Part shown: one piece after another, positions 11,996 through 19,409 of the stretch
Position numbering within the stretch: the first letter of the stretch is position 1
Layout: each line of letters begins with the position of its first letter
Origin: JBOGEB01 sp050743125
Lineage (GTDB): Bacteria > Actinomycetota > Nitriliruptoria > Euzebyales > Egibacteraceae
DNA length: 19,409 nucleotides
Direction: 5' to 3'
NCBI GenBank assembly: GCA_050743125.1
Contig: JBOGEB010000072.1
Location: 1 to 19,409 of the forward strand
The notes under the pieces: model-generated
The model's input: only the letters and a program-made list of their open reading frames with translations
Database searches by the model: none
What the model was told of the DNA's origin: nothing
Made by a program: the position numbers and the translations under genes

Positions 11996-13348
11996 TCAAC
12001 TCTTATAGTAACTTTTGCAAGCGCTCATGCAACCGGCAGTGACCGTCCCGGAGACGGCGCCGAAGCCGATGCGAGGCCGGCCGTCACCACCACACCAGCC
12101 GCGCACCGTCACCGTGTCGCCGTCCACGAGGAACGTGCGGGTCTCGCCGCCGGGTAGGGACAGGGGCCGCTCGCCGTTCCACGTCCGCTCGACCAGGCTG
12201 CCGGCCGAGGAGGGACCCGGGCCGGACACCGTCCCAGAGGCGTAGAGGTCACCGGCGCGGACGGTCGCGCCGTTGCTCGTCACATGCGCGAGCTGCTGCG
12301 CGGGCGCCCAGTAGAGGTGGCGCAGGTTCGTGCGGCACAGCACGAACGGAGCTGTCCCTTCGGCGCGCATCGCTTGCGTGGACAGGGTGGCCTCCAGGTG
12401 CAGGTCGATCGCGCGGTCCCCGGAGGCCGCGAGGTGGTCGAGCACCGGCGGGTCCTGAGGCGGGCCGGGACAGCGGTAGGGTGCGAGCGCCTCGAGCGGC
12501 ACGACCCACGGCGACACCGAGGTCGCGAACGACTTGCCGAGGAACGGGCCGAGCGGCCGGTACTCCCACGCCTGGAGGTCCCGGGCGCTCCAGTCGTTCA
12601 CCAGGACGAAGCCGAAGATGTGCTCCTCGGCCCGCTCCGCCGGGATCGGCGTGGTCACGGGGCCGGTGACGAAGCCGACCTCGACCTCGAGGTCGAGGCA
12701 GCGGGTAGGGCCGAACGCCGCGCGGGCCTCGCCGGGGGGCGGGGGCCCTAGCTGCCCGCGCGGCCGGACGATCGGGGTGCCGGACGGCACGATCGTGCCG
12801 GAGCGGCCGTGGTAGCCGACCGGAAGGTGGCGCCAATTGGGTTGCAGCGGGTCGGTGCCCGGCCGGAGGATCCGCCCGAGGTTCGTCGCATGCTCGAGGG
12901 ACGAGAAGAAGTCGACGTAGTCGGCGACCACGAACGGCAGCCCGAGGGTCACGTCGGTCTGGGAGACGAGCACCCGCTCGGCGAGCCCGGGCCGGTCGCG
13001 GATCTCGCGGTTCGGCTCGGCCAGCAGCTCGAGCAGCCGGGTGCGCAGCGCCGTCCACGCCGGCCGGCCGCGCTCGAGGAGCGGGTTGAGCGCCGGGGCG
13101 GCGCACGCCACGCGCGCGCCCTCGACCGCGTCGTCGAGCAGGCCCTCGACCGCGTCGTCGAGCAGGCCCTCGGCGGCGAGCACCGACAGGTCGAGGACGT
13201 GCGCGCCGATCGCGACCCCCAGGCGGGGTGCCTGACCAGGGCGTGTGAAGACCCCGTAGGGCAGGTTGGCGAGCGGGAAGTCACTGGCCGGCGGGACCGG
13301 CACCCACGTCTGGTCAGGGTGCGCAGGAACGGGTCGTCCCTTCCCCAC
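11996..13348 (-). CDS. fahA: Fumarylacetoacetase
   Basis: 450 residues; hydrolyses fumarylacetoacetate to fumarate and acetoacetate, the last step of tyrosine/homogentisate breakdown. Metal and catalytic residues match the eukaryotic enzyme by motif: D146 and H153 in DYVDFFSSLEHATNLG, E221 and E223 in LDLEVEVGF, D252 in NDWSARDLQ, and K272 in GPFLGKSF. YHGRSGTIVPSGTP and SNGATVRAGDLYASGTVSG are also conserved. The start is GTG at 13348, about eleven bases after GGAGG, followed by the usual SDFPLANLPYGVF. Two oddities are seen: an in-frame 24-bp tandem duplication (13119-13166) near residues 61-76, and about a dozen extra residues at the C-terminus (CMSACKSYYKS). No other tyrosine-degradation genes are in the window. 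Confidence 0.95.
   Translation of the reverse strand: MGKGRPVPAHPDQTWVPVPPASDFPLANLPYGVFTRPGQAPRLGVAIGAHVLDLSVLAAEGLLDDAVEGLLDDAVEGARVACAAPALNPLLERGRPAWTALRTRLLELLAEPNREIRDRPGLAERVLVSQTDVTLGLPFVVADYVDFFSSLEHATNLGRILRPGTDPLQPNWRHLPVGYHGRSGTIVPSGTPIVRPRGQLGPPPPGEARAAFGPTRCLDLEVEVGFVTGPVTTPIPAERAEEHIFGFVLVNDWSARDLQAWEYRPLGPFLGKSFATSVSPWVVPLEALAPYRCPGPPQDPPVLDHLAASGDRAIDLHLEATLSTQAMRAEGTAPFVLCRTNLRHLYWAPAQQLAHVTSNGATVRAGDLYASGTVSGPGPSSAGSLVERTWNGERPLSLPGGETRTFLVDGDTVTVRGWCGGDGRPRIGFGAVSGTVTAGCMSACKSYYKS
13119..13166. repeat. Perfect 24-bp tandem duplication inside fahA
   Basis: Units 13119-13142 and 13143-13166 are identical. On the coding strand they give two copies of GLLDDAVE in a row. The duplication keeps the frame and lies in the N-terminal domain, away from the active site. 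Confidence 0.9.
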
Positions 13349-13422
13349 GTCCGTCGCACCCTCCTTCGACGAGTTCCTCTCGCCTCTGCACCAGGTACCG
13401 CTGGATTGGGCGTCGCGCCTTC

Positions 13423-13434
13423 TATGATCGCCCC
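13423..13434 (+). promoter_or_regulatory. Leaderless-type promoter of the small membrane protein gene
   Basis: TATGAT at 13423-13428 lies six bases before the GTG at 13435, so transcription would begin at or very near the start codon. No ribosome binding site is present, as expected for a leaderless mRNA. No clear -35 box is seen. Confidence 0.45.
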
Positions 13435-13617
13435 GTGCGTCCCATGAGCGTGAGGAAGGCTGCCATCATTCTGGTCCTGGCGTCCGTGCTGTTCTTCCTG
13501 TTCAGCGCTCCGGCTGACGCCGCGCGGTTCGTGCGGCAGACCGCAGCGTTGGCGTGGCACCTGATGAGCACCGGCGCGCAATCGATACAGACCTTCGTGA
13601 CCACCCTGATCAAATGA
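13435..13617 (+). CDS. Small hydrophobic secreted or membrane protein, copy 1
   Basis: 60 residues with one hydrophobic stretch (AAIILVLASVLFFLFSAPAD) that could be a signal peptide ending near PADAA or a membrane anchor, then a short amphipathic tail. No family is recognised. I prefer the GTG at 13435 over the ATG at 13444 because the paralogue at 14113 has the same GCCCC-GTG-CGT context and because of the leaderless-type -10 box. The stop overlaps the next gene (ATGA at 13614). The pair with a PH-domain protein is repeated directly downstream, which supports this being a real gene. Confidence 0.65.
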   Translation: MRPMSVRKAAIILVLASVLFFLFSAPADAARFVRQTAALAWHLMSTGAQSIQTFVTTLIK

Positions 13618-14099
13618 CCACCACCGACCGGTACCTCGCCGACGACGAGGACATCGTGACCGAGACGCGCCGTCACCTCTCGGTCCTCATTTGGCCCGCG
13701 ACCCCAGTGGTGATCGTGTTCCTTCTGGCGTTCTTGTGGAGTTCGCTGGCCGGTCCCGGCATGCTCAGCGCGGTCATCTGGTGGGTCGCCCTCGCGCTCC
13801 TCCTGTGGTTCGCTTGGAAGTGGGTTGAGTGGTCGCTGGACCGGATCGTCCTCACGAACCGACGGATCTTCGTCGTGCACGGGGTCGTTGTCCGTAAGGT
13901 CGCGATGATGCCGCTCGCGAAGGTGACCGACCTTGGGTACACGAGGTCGGTCCTCGGGCGCCTGCTCGGTTACGGGGGAGTCCGCCTGGAGTCCGCCGGC
14001 CAGGTACAGGACCTCGAGCACATCAACCACCTGCCGAACCCGGACGACTTCTACCGCACCCTCACGAGCCTCGTGCTCGGTGGATCCCAAGCCTTCTGA
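13614..14099 (+). CDS. Bacterial PH-domain (bPH_2/DUF304) membrane protein, copy 1
   Basis: 161 residues. Two adjoining membrane segments (PVVIVFLLAFLWSSLAG and VIWWVALALLLWFAWKW) precede a bPH_2 domain with the typical DRIVLTNRRIFVV opening, then VVRKVAMMPLAKVTDLGYTR, RLLGYGGVRLESAG and PNPDDFYRTL. Proteins of this class sit in the inner membrane with a cytoplasmic PH-like domain; their partners are mostly unknown. The start is ATG at 13614, overlapping the previous stop. The second copy at 14269-14862 is closely similar from the membrane segments to the end of the PH domain, showing tandem duplication. Confidence 0.85.
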   Translation: MTTTDRYLADDEDIVTETRRHLSVLIWPATPVVIVFLLAFLWSSLAGPGMLSAVIWWVALALLLWFAWKWVEWSLDRIVLTNRRIFVVHGVVVRKVAMMPLAKVTDLGYTRSVLGRLLGYGGVRLESAGQVQDLEHINHLPNPDDFYRTLTSLVLGGSQAF

Positions 14100-14112
14100 C
14101 CGCCAGTGCCCC

Positions 14113-14265
14113 GTGCGTGCTGGCCAAGACGGGGGTCCTCACGTAATACTGGTCTTGGCGTCCGCGTTGTGCTTCATCCTCGAGCGTCCGGCCGCCGTGC
14201 AACTCGTGAGCTGGGATCAGGTCAACAGAGCGGCACAGTCAATGCAGACCTCCAGGACCGCTTGA
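14113..14265 (+). CDS. Small hydrophobic protein, copy 2
   Basis: 50 residues from GTG 14113, in the same GCCCC-GTG-CGT context as the gene at 13435. The segment VILVLASALCFIL matches IILVLASVLFFLF of copy 1, and both end in an SxQT-type tail. The part between them is diverged and the signal-peptide-like cleavage region is lost, so this copy may be degenerating. It ends three bases before the second PH-domain gene. Confidence 0.5.
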   Translation: MRAGQDGGPHVILVLASALCFILERPAAVQLVSWDQVNRAAQSMQTSRTA

Positions 14266-14268
14266 TCC

Positions 14269-14862
14269 ATGGGCGCGATCAAACGCTATTTCGCCAGATC
14301 GTGGTCACGCAGGCGCATTCGGCGCGCACCCCATCGCTACCTCGCCAAGGGCGAGGACGAAGTGTTCCTGACGCACCGCCACCCCGCCGTCCTTATTCCA
14401 CCAGCGGTGCCGGCCGTGATCGCGCTGCTCATTGCCTTCGTGGTCGGGTCCCTGCTCGGCCCCGGTGGGTTCGGGACGCTCCTCTGGTGGCTGACCGTGC
14501 CGTTCGTACTCTGGCTTGTGTGGAGGGTGCTCGAGTGGCGCTTCGACCGCATCGTCCTCACGACCAGGCGAATCATCGTCGTGGACGGCATTATCGTCCG
14601 GAAGGTCGGGATGATGCCGTTCGTGAAGGTGACTGACCTCGGGTACAAGAGGTCACTCTGGGCGCGGCTACTCGGTTACGGGGCAGTTCGTCTGGAGTCC
14701 GCCGGGCAGGTGCAGGATCTCGAGCACATCTCCTACATACCGAACCCCGACGACTTCTACAAAGTCCTCAGCGAGCTCGTGCTGGGGCCTGGTGCCATAG
14801 AGGCCGAGCAGGTCAGCCTTCTCCGCGAGATCCGCGACAGCCTTCGCAGCAGTACGGCGTAG
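14269..14862 (+). CDS. Bacterial PH-domain (bPH_2/DUF304) membrane protein, copy 2
   Basis: 197 residues. Compared with copy 1 it has an extra basic N-terminal stretch (FARSWSRRRIRRAPHRYLAK) and a C-terminal helix (EAEQVSLLREIRDSLRSS). Two membrane segments (PAVPAVIALLIAFVVGSLLG and LTVPFVLWLVWRVLEW) lead into DRIVLTTRRIIVVDG, VRKVGMMPFVKVTDLGYKR, RLLGYGAVRLESAG and PNPDDFYKVL. The basic N-terminus should lie on the cytoplasmic side. No ribosome binding site is obvious, so translation may depend on coupling to the small gene three bases upstream. Confidence 0.85.
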   Translation: MGAIKRYFARSWSRRRIRRAPHRYLAKGEDEVFLTHRHPAVLIPPAVPAVIALLIAFVVGSLLGPGGFGTLLWWLTVPFVLWLVWRVLEWRFDRIVLTTRRIIVVDGIIVRKVGMMPFVKVTDLGYKRSLWARLLGYGAVRLESAGQVQDLEHISYIPNPDDFYKVLSELVLGPGAIEAEQVSLLREIRDSLRSSTA

Positions 14863-14914
14863 CGATCTGATCCACAGGGCTGCCGGACGCTGTGGGCTGA
14901 GGCTCGCCGGGTCT

Positions 14915-14926
14915 TACACTCCGCCG
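14915..14926 (+). promoter_or_regulatory. Leaderless-type promoter of pcrA
   Basis: TACACT at 14915-14920 lies six bases before the ATG, the same geometry as at 13423. No ribosome binding site is seen. Confidence 0.45.
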
Positions 14927-17158
14927 ATGGACCTTCTCGCCGGGCTCAACGACCAGCAGCGCGCCGCTGTCGTCCACGACGGCGGGCCTTTACTCGTCGT
15001 TGCCGGAGCGGGCTCGGGCAAAACGCGGGTCCTGACGCACCGGATCGCGCATCTCGTCCACGAGCGCGGCGTGTCCCCGTACGAGATCCTCGCGATCACG
15101 TTCACGAACAAGGCCGCCGACGAGATGCGCGAGCGCGTCGGGCGGCTGGTGGGGGACCGGTTCGTGGGGCTGGCCCGCGAGCAGGACGGCACCGTGCGGG
15201 TCCGCCGCTGGGGCGGGATGTGGGTGGCGACGTTCCACTCGGCCTGCTGCCGGCTGCTCCGCCAGGAGGCGCACCGCCTCGGCTACGACAACCGCTTCAC
15301 GATCTACGACACCGCCGACTCGACGCGTCTGATCGGGCTGTGCCTCAACGATCTCGGCATCGACCCGAAGAAGGTCACCCCGCGCGGCGCTGGGGCGGCG
15401 ATCTCCCGGGCGAAGAACGAGCTCGTCGACTTCGACACGTTCGCGCTGCGCGCCCGCGAGGACGGCACCTGGTACGACCGCCAGGTCGCCGAGATCTACC
15501 GCGCCTACCAGGGCCGCCTCCACCGCGCGAGCGCGTTCGACTTCGACGACCTGCTCGTCAAGACCGTTGAGCTGTTCGAGCTGTTCGACGAGGCGCTCGA
15601 CCACTGGCGCCAGCGCTTCACCCACGTCCTGGTCGACGAGTGGCAGGACACCAACCGCGCCCAGTACGAGCTGGTCCGCCTGCTGTGCTTCCAGCACCGC
15701 AACCTGTCGGTCGTGGGTGACAGCGACCAGTCGATCTACGGCTTCCGCGGCGCCGACATCCGCAACATCCTCGACTTCGAGGTGGACTTTCCGGACGCCA
15801 CGCGGGTCACGCTGGACCGCAACTATCGGTCGACGCAGACGATCCTCGACGCCGCGAACGCCGTCATCGCGCACAACGCCGAGCGGATCCCGAAGCGCCT
15901 GTGGACCGACGCCGGCACGGGCGCCCCGATCGTCCGCTACACGAGCGAGAACGAGCACGACGAGGCCGCGTTCGTGGCGGAGGAGACCGCCCGCCTGACC
16001 GAGCGGGGTGACGCCTCACCCGGCGACTGCGCGGTCTTCTACCGGACGAACGCGCAGTCGCGGGTTCTGGAGGAGGTGCTTGTCCGGCTCGGCATGCCCT
16101 ACCAGGTGGTCGGTGGGACGCGCTTCTACGAGCGCGCTGAGGTCAAGGACCTGCTCGCCTACCTGCGGGCGATCGTCAACCCCGCCGACGACGTCTCCGT
16201 CAGGCGCATCCTGAACGTTCCCAGGCGGGGGATCGGCGCGCGGACCGAGGCCGCGCTCGACCTGTTCGCTGGGCTGGAGCGGATCACGTTTCTGGAGGCG
16301 TGCCGCCGTGCGGGGGAGAACGCTCAGCTCACTGGCCGGGCAGTGGCCGCGGTCGCGGAGTTCGTCCAGCTGCTCGACGACCTCGGCGCCGCGGTGGCCG
16401 CCGGGGAGCACTCGCTCCGCGAGATCGTCGAGCTGGTCTGGGCTCGGACCGGTTACCTTGCCGGCCTCGAGGCCGAGCGCACGATCGAGGCGCTCGGGCG
16501 GGCCGAGAACGTCCGCGAGCTCGCCACCGTCGCCGACGAGTTCGCCGCCCGCCAGCCGGACGCGACGCTGCCCGAGCTGCTCGAGTCGATCGCCCTGGTG
16601 AACGAGCAGGACGAGCTGGGGGAGGGGACGCCACGGCTCGTGCTCATGACGATGCACAACGCGAAGGGCCTCGAGTTCCCCGTGGTGTTCCTCGTCGGCA
16701 TGGAGGACTCGGTGTTCCCGCACCACCTGACGCTTGGCAACCCCCGCGCGCTCGAGGAGGAGCGCCGGCTCTGCTACGTCGCGATGACCCGCGCCCAGCG
16801 GCGGCTCTACCTGATTAGGGCATGGCAGCGGACGCTGTTCGGCGCCACGAACGCGAACCCGCCGTCGCGCTTCCTGCGGGAGGTGCCCGCCGAGCTGATC
16901 GAGGACCGCTCCCACGATCTGGGCGGGCCGAGCCGGCGCGGCCTCGCGAAGGCCGGGGTGCGGTCGCAGTACGCGCGGGACGACGATGGGGAGGACGGCG
17001 AGCTGGCCGTGGGCGACCTGATCCTCCACCCGCGGTTCGGCCCCGGCCGGATCCTCGAGCTGTCCGGCAAGCCCGGCAGCGAGGAGGCGGTGATCCGGTT
17101 CGACGAGTCCGGCACGAAGCGGCTCGCGCTCGCGTACGCGCCGCTGGTCAGGGCGTGA
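14927..17158 (+). CDS. pcrA: UvrD/PcrA-type superfamily 1 DNA helicase
   Basis: 743 residues, an ATP-driven 3'-5' helicase for repair, replication-fork maintenance and handling stalled transcription. Motif I is VVAGAGSGKTRVLTHR near 24-39, Ia is AITFTNKAADEMRERV, and Ic is TFHSACCRLLR. Motif II is VLVDEWQDTNRAQ (DEWQD rather than the commoner DEFQD/DEYQD), and III is VVGDSDQSIYGFRGAD. Motif IV is LDRNYRST, V is TMHNAKGLEFPVVFLVG, and VI is EERRLCYVAMTRA. The C-terminus (GDLILHPRFGPGRILELSG to the end) is the Tudor-like domain of PcrA that contacts RNA polymerase. It appears complete. The stop overlaps the GTG of the next gene. Confidence 0.95.
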   Translation: MDLLAGLNDQQRAAVVHDGGPLLVVAGAGSGKTRVLTHRIAHLVHERGVSPYEILAITFTNKAADEMRERVGRLVGDRFVGLAREQDGTVRVRRWGGMWVATFHSACCRLLRQEAHRLGYDNRFTIYDTADSTRLIGLCLNDLGIDPKKVTPRGAGAAISRAKNELVDFDTFALRAREDGTWYDRQVAEIYRAYQGRLHRASAFDFDDLLVKTVELFELFDEALDHWRQRFTHVLVDEWQDTNRAQYELVRLLCFQHRNLSVVGDSDQSIYGFRGADIRNILDFEVDFPDATRVTLDRNYRSTQTILDAANAVIAHNAERIPKRLWTDAGTGAPIVRYTSENEHDEAAFVAEETARLTERGDASPGDCAVFYRTNAQSRVLEEVLVRLGMPYQVVGGTRFYERAEVKDLLAYLRAIVNPADDVSVRRILNVPRRGIGARTEAALDLFAGLERITFLEACRRAGENAQLTGRAVAAVAEFVQLLDDLGAAVAAGEHSLREIVELVWARTGYLAGLEAERTIEALGRAENVRELATVADEFAARQPDATLPELLESIALVNEQDELGEGTPRLVLMTMHNAKGLEFPVVFLVGMEDSVFPHHLTLGNPRALEEERRLCYVAMTRAQRRLYLIRAWQRTLFGATNANPPSRFLREVPAELIEDRSHDLGGPSRRGLAKAGVRSQYARDDDGEDGELAVGDLILHPRFGPGRILELSGKPGSEEAVIRFDESGTKRLALAYAPLVRA

Positions 17159-18171
17159 GCGACGACCTCGTCCTCCGCGCGGGTGAGCCGGCGGACACCG
17201 AGCGGATCTGTGCCCTGCTCGGCGCGGTGTTCCCCGACAACCCGAAGGCCCGGCCGGAGGTCTACCGCTGGCAGTACTGGGACAACCCCTTCGGCGCGCC
17301 AAGCGTGTGGGTGTGGGAGGACGCAGGCGAGATCGTCGGCCACGGAGGCCTCTATCCCGTGCCCGGTCTGCTCGACGGCCGGCGGGTCCTCCTCGGCCAT
17401 GCCGCGGACGCGGCCACCGCGGCGAGCCACCGGGGCCAGGGGCTCTACCAGCGGCTCAACCGGCTGCGCTACGCCTCCGCCGCGGACCGGGCGATGGCGG
17501 TCACGATGTCGCTGCCCAACCCCGACGCGTGGCCGGGCTCGGCCGGGGCGGGGCTCATCCGGGTCGGGCGGGTGGGCGCCTGGGTGCGCCCCCTCGACGA
17601 CGCCTGGTTGGCCGAGCGCCTGCGGATCCCGGTCATGGCCGCGGCCGTGCTGCGGCGGGCTGCGTTCCCGTCGTGGCGGTCGGCGTCAGGTGGCGAGCCT
17701 GTCGAGGAGCTGCCCGACGGCCTCGGGTGTCTGTGGGAGCGCAACCGCCACTGGTCGCCGTGCGGGATCAGCCGGGACGATGCCTGGTGGCGCTGGCGGT
17801 ACGGGGCACACCCGGACGCGCCGTACGCCTACGCGGTGATGCGCCGCTCCGGGCGGCTGGCCGCTGCTGCCGCCACCCGCAGCGTGGAGGGCCTGCTCTA
17901 CGTCATGGACCTGCTCGCCGACGACGAGGACGCCGCTGCAGGGGTGCTGCGGGCGGCCGTGGGCGGGGCCGGGGAGGCGGCTGGCGTCGTGCTCGTCGCG
18001 CTACCGGGCACCCGGCTCGCGCAGCTCGCCGCCGCAGCCGGGCTCCGCCGCCTGCCGCGCCGGCTCGAGCCGCGCCCGATGCTCCTCGGCGTCGTGGCCG
18101 GCACCGAGCACGACGGCGACCTCGCTCTGCGGCCCTGGACCGTCTCCTGGGGTGACCACGACCACGTGTAG
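17155..18171 (+). CDS. GNAT-family N-acetyltransferase
   Basis: 338 residues from GTG 17155, which overlaps the pcrA stop (GTGA), so the two genes are coupled. An upstream frame extends far into pcrA but is a shadow. The N-terminal half is a GNAT fold: LVLRAGEPADTERICALLGA, then WVWEDAGEIVGHGGLYPVPG and the acetyl-CoA-binding motif A, SHRGQGLYQRLNRLRYAS. The C-terminal half (WERNRHWSPCGISRDDAWWR and on) is a second domain typical of larger, Eis-like or double-GNAT acetyltransferases. The substrate cannot be predicted. Confidence 0.85.
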   Translation: MSDDLVLRAGEPADTERICALLGAVFPDNPKARPEVYRWQYWDNPFGAPSVWVWEDAGEIVGHGGLYPVPGLLDGRRVLLGHAADAATAASHRGQGLYQRLNRLRYASAADRAMAVTMSLPNPDAWPGSAGAGLIRVGRVGAWVRPLDDAWLAERLRIPVMAAAVLRRAAFPSWRSASGGEPVEELPDGLGCLWERNRHWSPCGISRDDAWWRWRYGAHPDAPYAYAVMRRSGRLAAAAATRSVEGLLYVMDLLADDEDAAAGVLRAAVGGAGEAAGVVLVALPGTRLAQLAAAAGLRRLPRRLEPRPMLLGVVAGTEHDGDLALRPWTVSWGDHDHV

Positions 18172-18178
18172 CGCGGTT

Positions 18179-18207
18179 CGGGCGATGTGCGCTTTGCGCA
18201 TCGTCCG
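18179..18207. terminator. Stem-loop between convergent genes
   Basis: A 12-bp stem (two G-U pairs) with a 5-base loop: CGGGCGATGTGC pairs with GCGCATCGTCCG. It lies eight bases after the acetyltransferase stop and sixteen before the end of the convergent gene, so it can serve both. Confidence 0.7.
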
Positions 18208-18222
18208 ACGGGAATAGCGGCG

Positions 18223-19161
18223 TCACCCCTGTACGTCGAGCCCGTCGATGCAGGCGAGCAGCTCCGCCGCCGTCCACTCGAGGGTGGCCATCTCCCAGCC
18301 GTTCACGATCGCGATGCGGTAGCTGTGATCGTCGTGGGTGCCGTCTCCGAGGCGCTGCCCGTTCCGCCAGGTCAGGGCGATCGACGTGCCGGTCAGCTGC
18401 TCGAGGCCCAAGAGCCGCTCACGGTCGCGCAGCCAAAGCCGGCGGTCGGCGTGGCTCTGGTCGACGCGAACGACATAACTGATCCCGCCGCCTCTGGCCT
18501 CCTCCGGGGGCTCCCACACCTTGTGGCAGTAGAGCGCGATCACACGCTCCAGCCAGTCACGCCCGTAGAAGTCGATGAACTGCAGCGCCATGCGTGGCGG
18601 CGCCTCGATGATCCAACGCCCTCGGGTCTCGAAGTTGGCGACGCCGGTGAAGTCGGCGAGATGGCCGGCCGCCCACGCGCGGACGGCGGCGGCGGTCTCG
18701 TCCGGCAGGGGGGCTGTCTCCCAGCGAATGAACGAGCCGTTCTCGTCGGTGACCGGCCGCATCGTGTACGACCATTCGACGTGGCCCTGCCGGATGACCA
18801 CGTCTGTGCTGAGTTGAGGCTCCGGCAGCAGCGGCATCCAGAAGTACCCGGGCGTGTAGCTGTCCAGTCGCCACTCGTCGAGTCGCCGAGCACCGCGCGA
18901 TTGGCCCCACAGGTTCACAATCGGCTTGCTGAACACCGGCAGCTCGAGCCCGACGTCCTGCGGCTCGACCCCATGCGGGTAGGCGGGCAGGCCCTGCGCC
19001 TCACAAAGAAGCGGCTTGTTGAACATCCAGCGGTAGCGCGGGTACAGCCGGTAGGCGTCCGTGTCGCAGAAAGGGATGGGAAGGCCGGGTTCGACGACCT
19101 TGTCCCGGATGGTGTCAGCCCAGTGGTGATAGCTGTAGCTGAGGACCTTCTTCGCCCACAT
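18223..19161 (-). CDS. Probable ATP-grasp-like protein, function unknown
   Basis: 312 residues from ATG 19161, with AAGGAGAG about ten bases upstream. Segments that recall an ATP-grasp fold are LPVFSKPIVNLWGQSRGARR (KPI strand and glycine/small-residue loop), PGYFWMPLLPEPQLSTDVVI and DFTGVANFETRGRWIIEAPP, where NFE...IIE would carry the metal-binding acidic/Asn residues. Similar uncharacterised proteins occur in scattered bacteria and phages by my recollection. If correct it would be a carboxylate-amine or carboxylate-thiol ligase, but the usual ATP-grasp motifs are not clear enough to be certain. It stands alone, convergent to the acetyltransferase gene and only 120 bases from an IS-like end, so it may belong to transferred DNA. 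Confidence 0.5.
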   Translation of the reverse strand: MWAKKVLSYSYHHWADTIRDKVVEPGLPIPFCDTDAYRLYPRYRWMFNKPLLCEAQGLPAYPHGVEPQDVGLELPVFSKPIVNLWGQSRGARRLDEWRLDSYTPGYFWMPLLPEPQLSTDVVIRQGHVEWSYTMRPVTDENGSFIRWETAPLPDETAAAVRAWAAGHLADFTGVANFETRGRWIIEAPPRMALQFIDFYGRDWLERVIALYCHKVWEPPEEARGGGISYVVRVDQSHADRRLWLRDRERLLGLEQLTGTSIALTWRNGQRLGDGTHDDHSYRIAIVNGWEMATLEWTAAELLACIDGLDVQG

Positions 19162-19283
19162 GACGAGCGATCTCTCCTTGCAGGATCCATTCCGCGGCGA
19201 GGTCTGCTGGCCGTACTTGCCCAGCTTCTCCGTAAGTGTGCCGCGGGATCCAGCGGCTGCGACCGGCAGCGGTGCAGCCGCTT

Positions 19284-19409
19284 AGAACGTGTTTGAGATT
19301 GTTGTGGGAGGTCGCGTCGCGTCGGGTTCCGCTCGCGAAGAGCCTTTTAGGTCGGAGCCTCTTTCCGGGACGCGACGCGACCGACTCGTCAAGCCATCGT
19401 CGTATGTTT
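19284..19409 (+). mobile_element. Left end of an IS-like element, cut by the window edge
   Basis: AGAACGTGTTTGAGATT at 19284-19300 is the same terminal repeat as at 942 and 1376. The next 35 bases match the right end of that element, including GCGTCGCGTCGGGTTCCGCT. Further in, GGTCGCGTCGCGTC (19310-19323) has its exact complement at 19369-19382. No transposase is visible before the window ends. Confidence 0.6.

Noticed and set aside
16016..17302. 428-codon reverse-strand frame opposite pcrA
   Set aside because: Antisense shadow; all helicase motifs lie on the plus strand.
1..19409. CRISPR arrays, tRNA or rRNA genes
   Set aside because: No regularly spaced direct repeats, cloverleaf-like sequence or rRNA signature noticed on either strand.

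Overview
The window is GC-rich DNA, most likely from an actinobacterium (Actinomycetota). GTG and TTG starts, leaderless-type promoters, a GuaB3-type IMP-dehydrogenase relative, an XRE/DUF5753 regulator next to DUF6879 proteins, and a PcrA/UvrD helicase all fit. A deep-branching class such as Thermoleophilia is possible, but I cannot establish the class from this sequence alone. A run of exactly 100 N (5244-5343) shows that this is a scaffolded draft or metagenome assembly.

Layout. 1-869 (-): the broken N-terminal side of a multi-pass membrane glycosyltransferase-like protein, abutting a 435-bp element with inverted-repeat ends (942-1376). 1542-4697 (+): guaB3, then a fused ATP sulfurylase/APS kinase whose leader (2749-2950) is a relic of a group II intron domain I. 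4798-6422 (+): a translationally coupled AlbA_2 (Schlafen-type) protein and ParA-type ATPase, interrupted by the N gap. 6452-6530: a decayed piece of a guaA gene. 6494-9674 (-): an accessory block with two small paralogous cysteine proteins, a truncated third ORF, and a tandem-duplicated regulatory module (small acidic protein, DUF6879, XRE-DUF5753) in which one copy is decayed. 9680-10054 (-): a DUF488 protein. 10080-11624 (+): intact guaA, ended by a 46-bp perfect palindrome whose 40-bp core also occurs at 1233-1272. 11679-13348 (-): a small amphipathic protein and fumarylacetoacetase. 13435-14862 (+): two tandem pairs of a small hydrophobic protein plus a bacterial PH-domain membrane protein. 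14927-18171 (+): pcrA and an overlapping GNAT acetyltransferase. 18223-19161 (-): a probable ATP-grasp-like protein. 19284 to the end: the first part of an IS-like element whose terminal repeat matches the element at 942-1376.

How it fits together. guaB3 and guaA are purine-nucleotide housekeeping genes, often close together in actinobacteria. Here about 7.4 kb of sulfate-activation and accessory DNA lies between them, with a second degenerate guaA fragment inside it. This suggests that the guaB3-guaA interval is an insertion or recombination hotspot. The accessory block has its own promoters, both associated with a CCCGGG-centred palindrome, which are plausible targets of the XRE regulator. 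The region from fahA to the ATP-grasp-like gene reads as ordinary chromosome. The most interesting items are the intron-derived sulfurylase leader, the guaA relic, the AlbA_2-ParA pair, and the duplicated DUF6879/XRE module with its shared operator-like sites.
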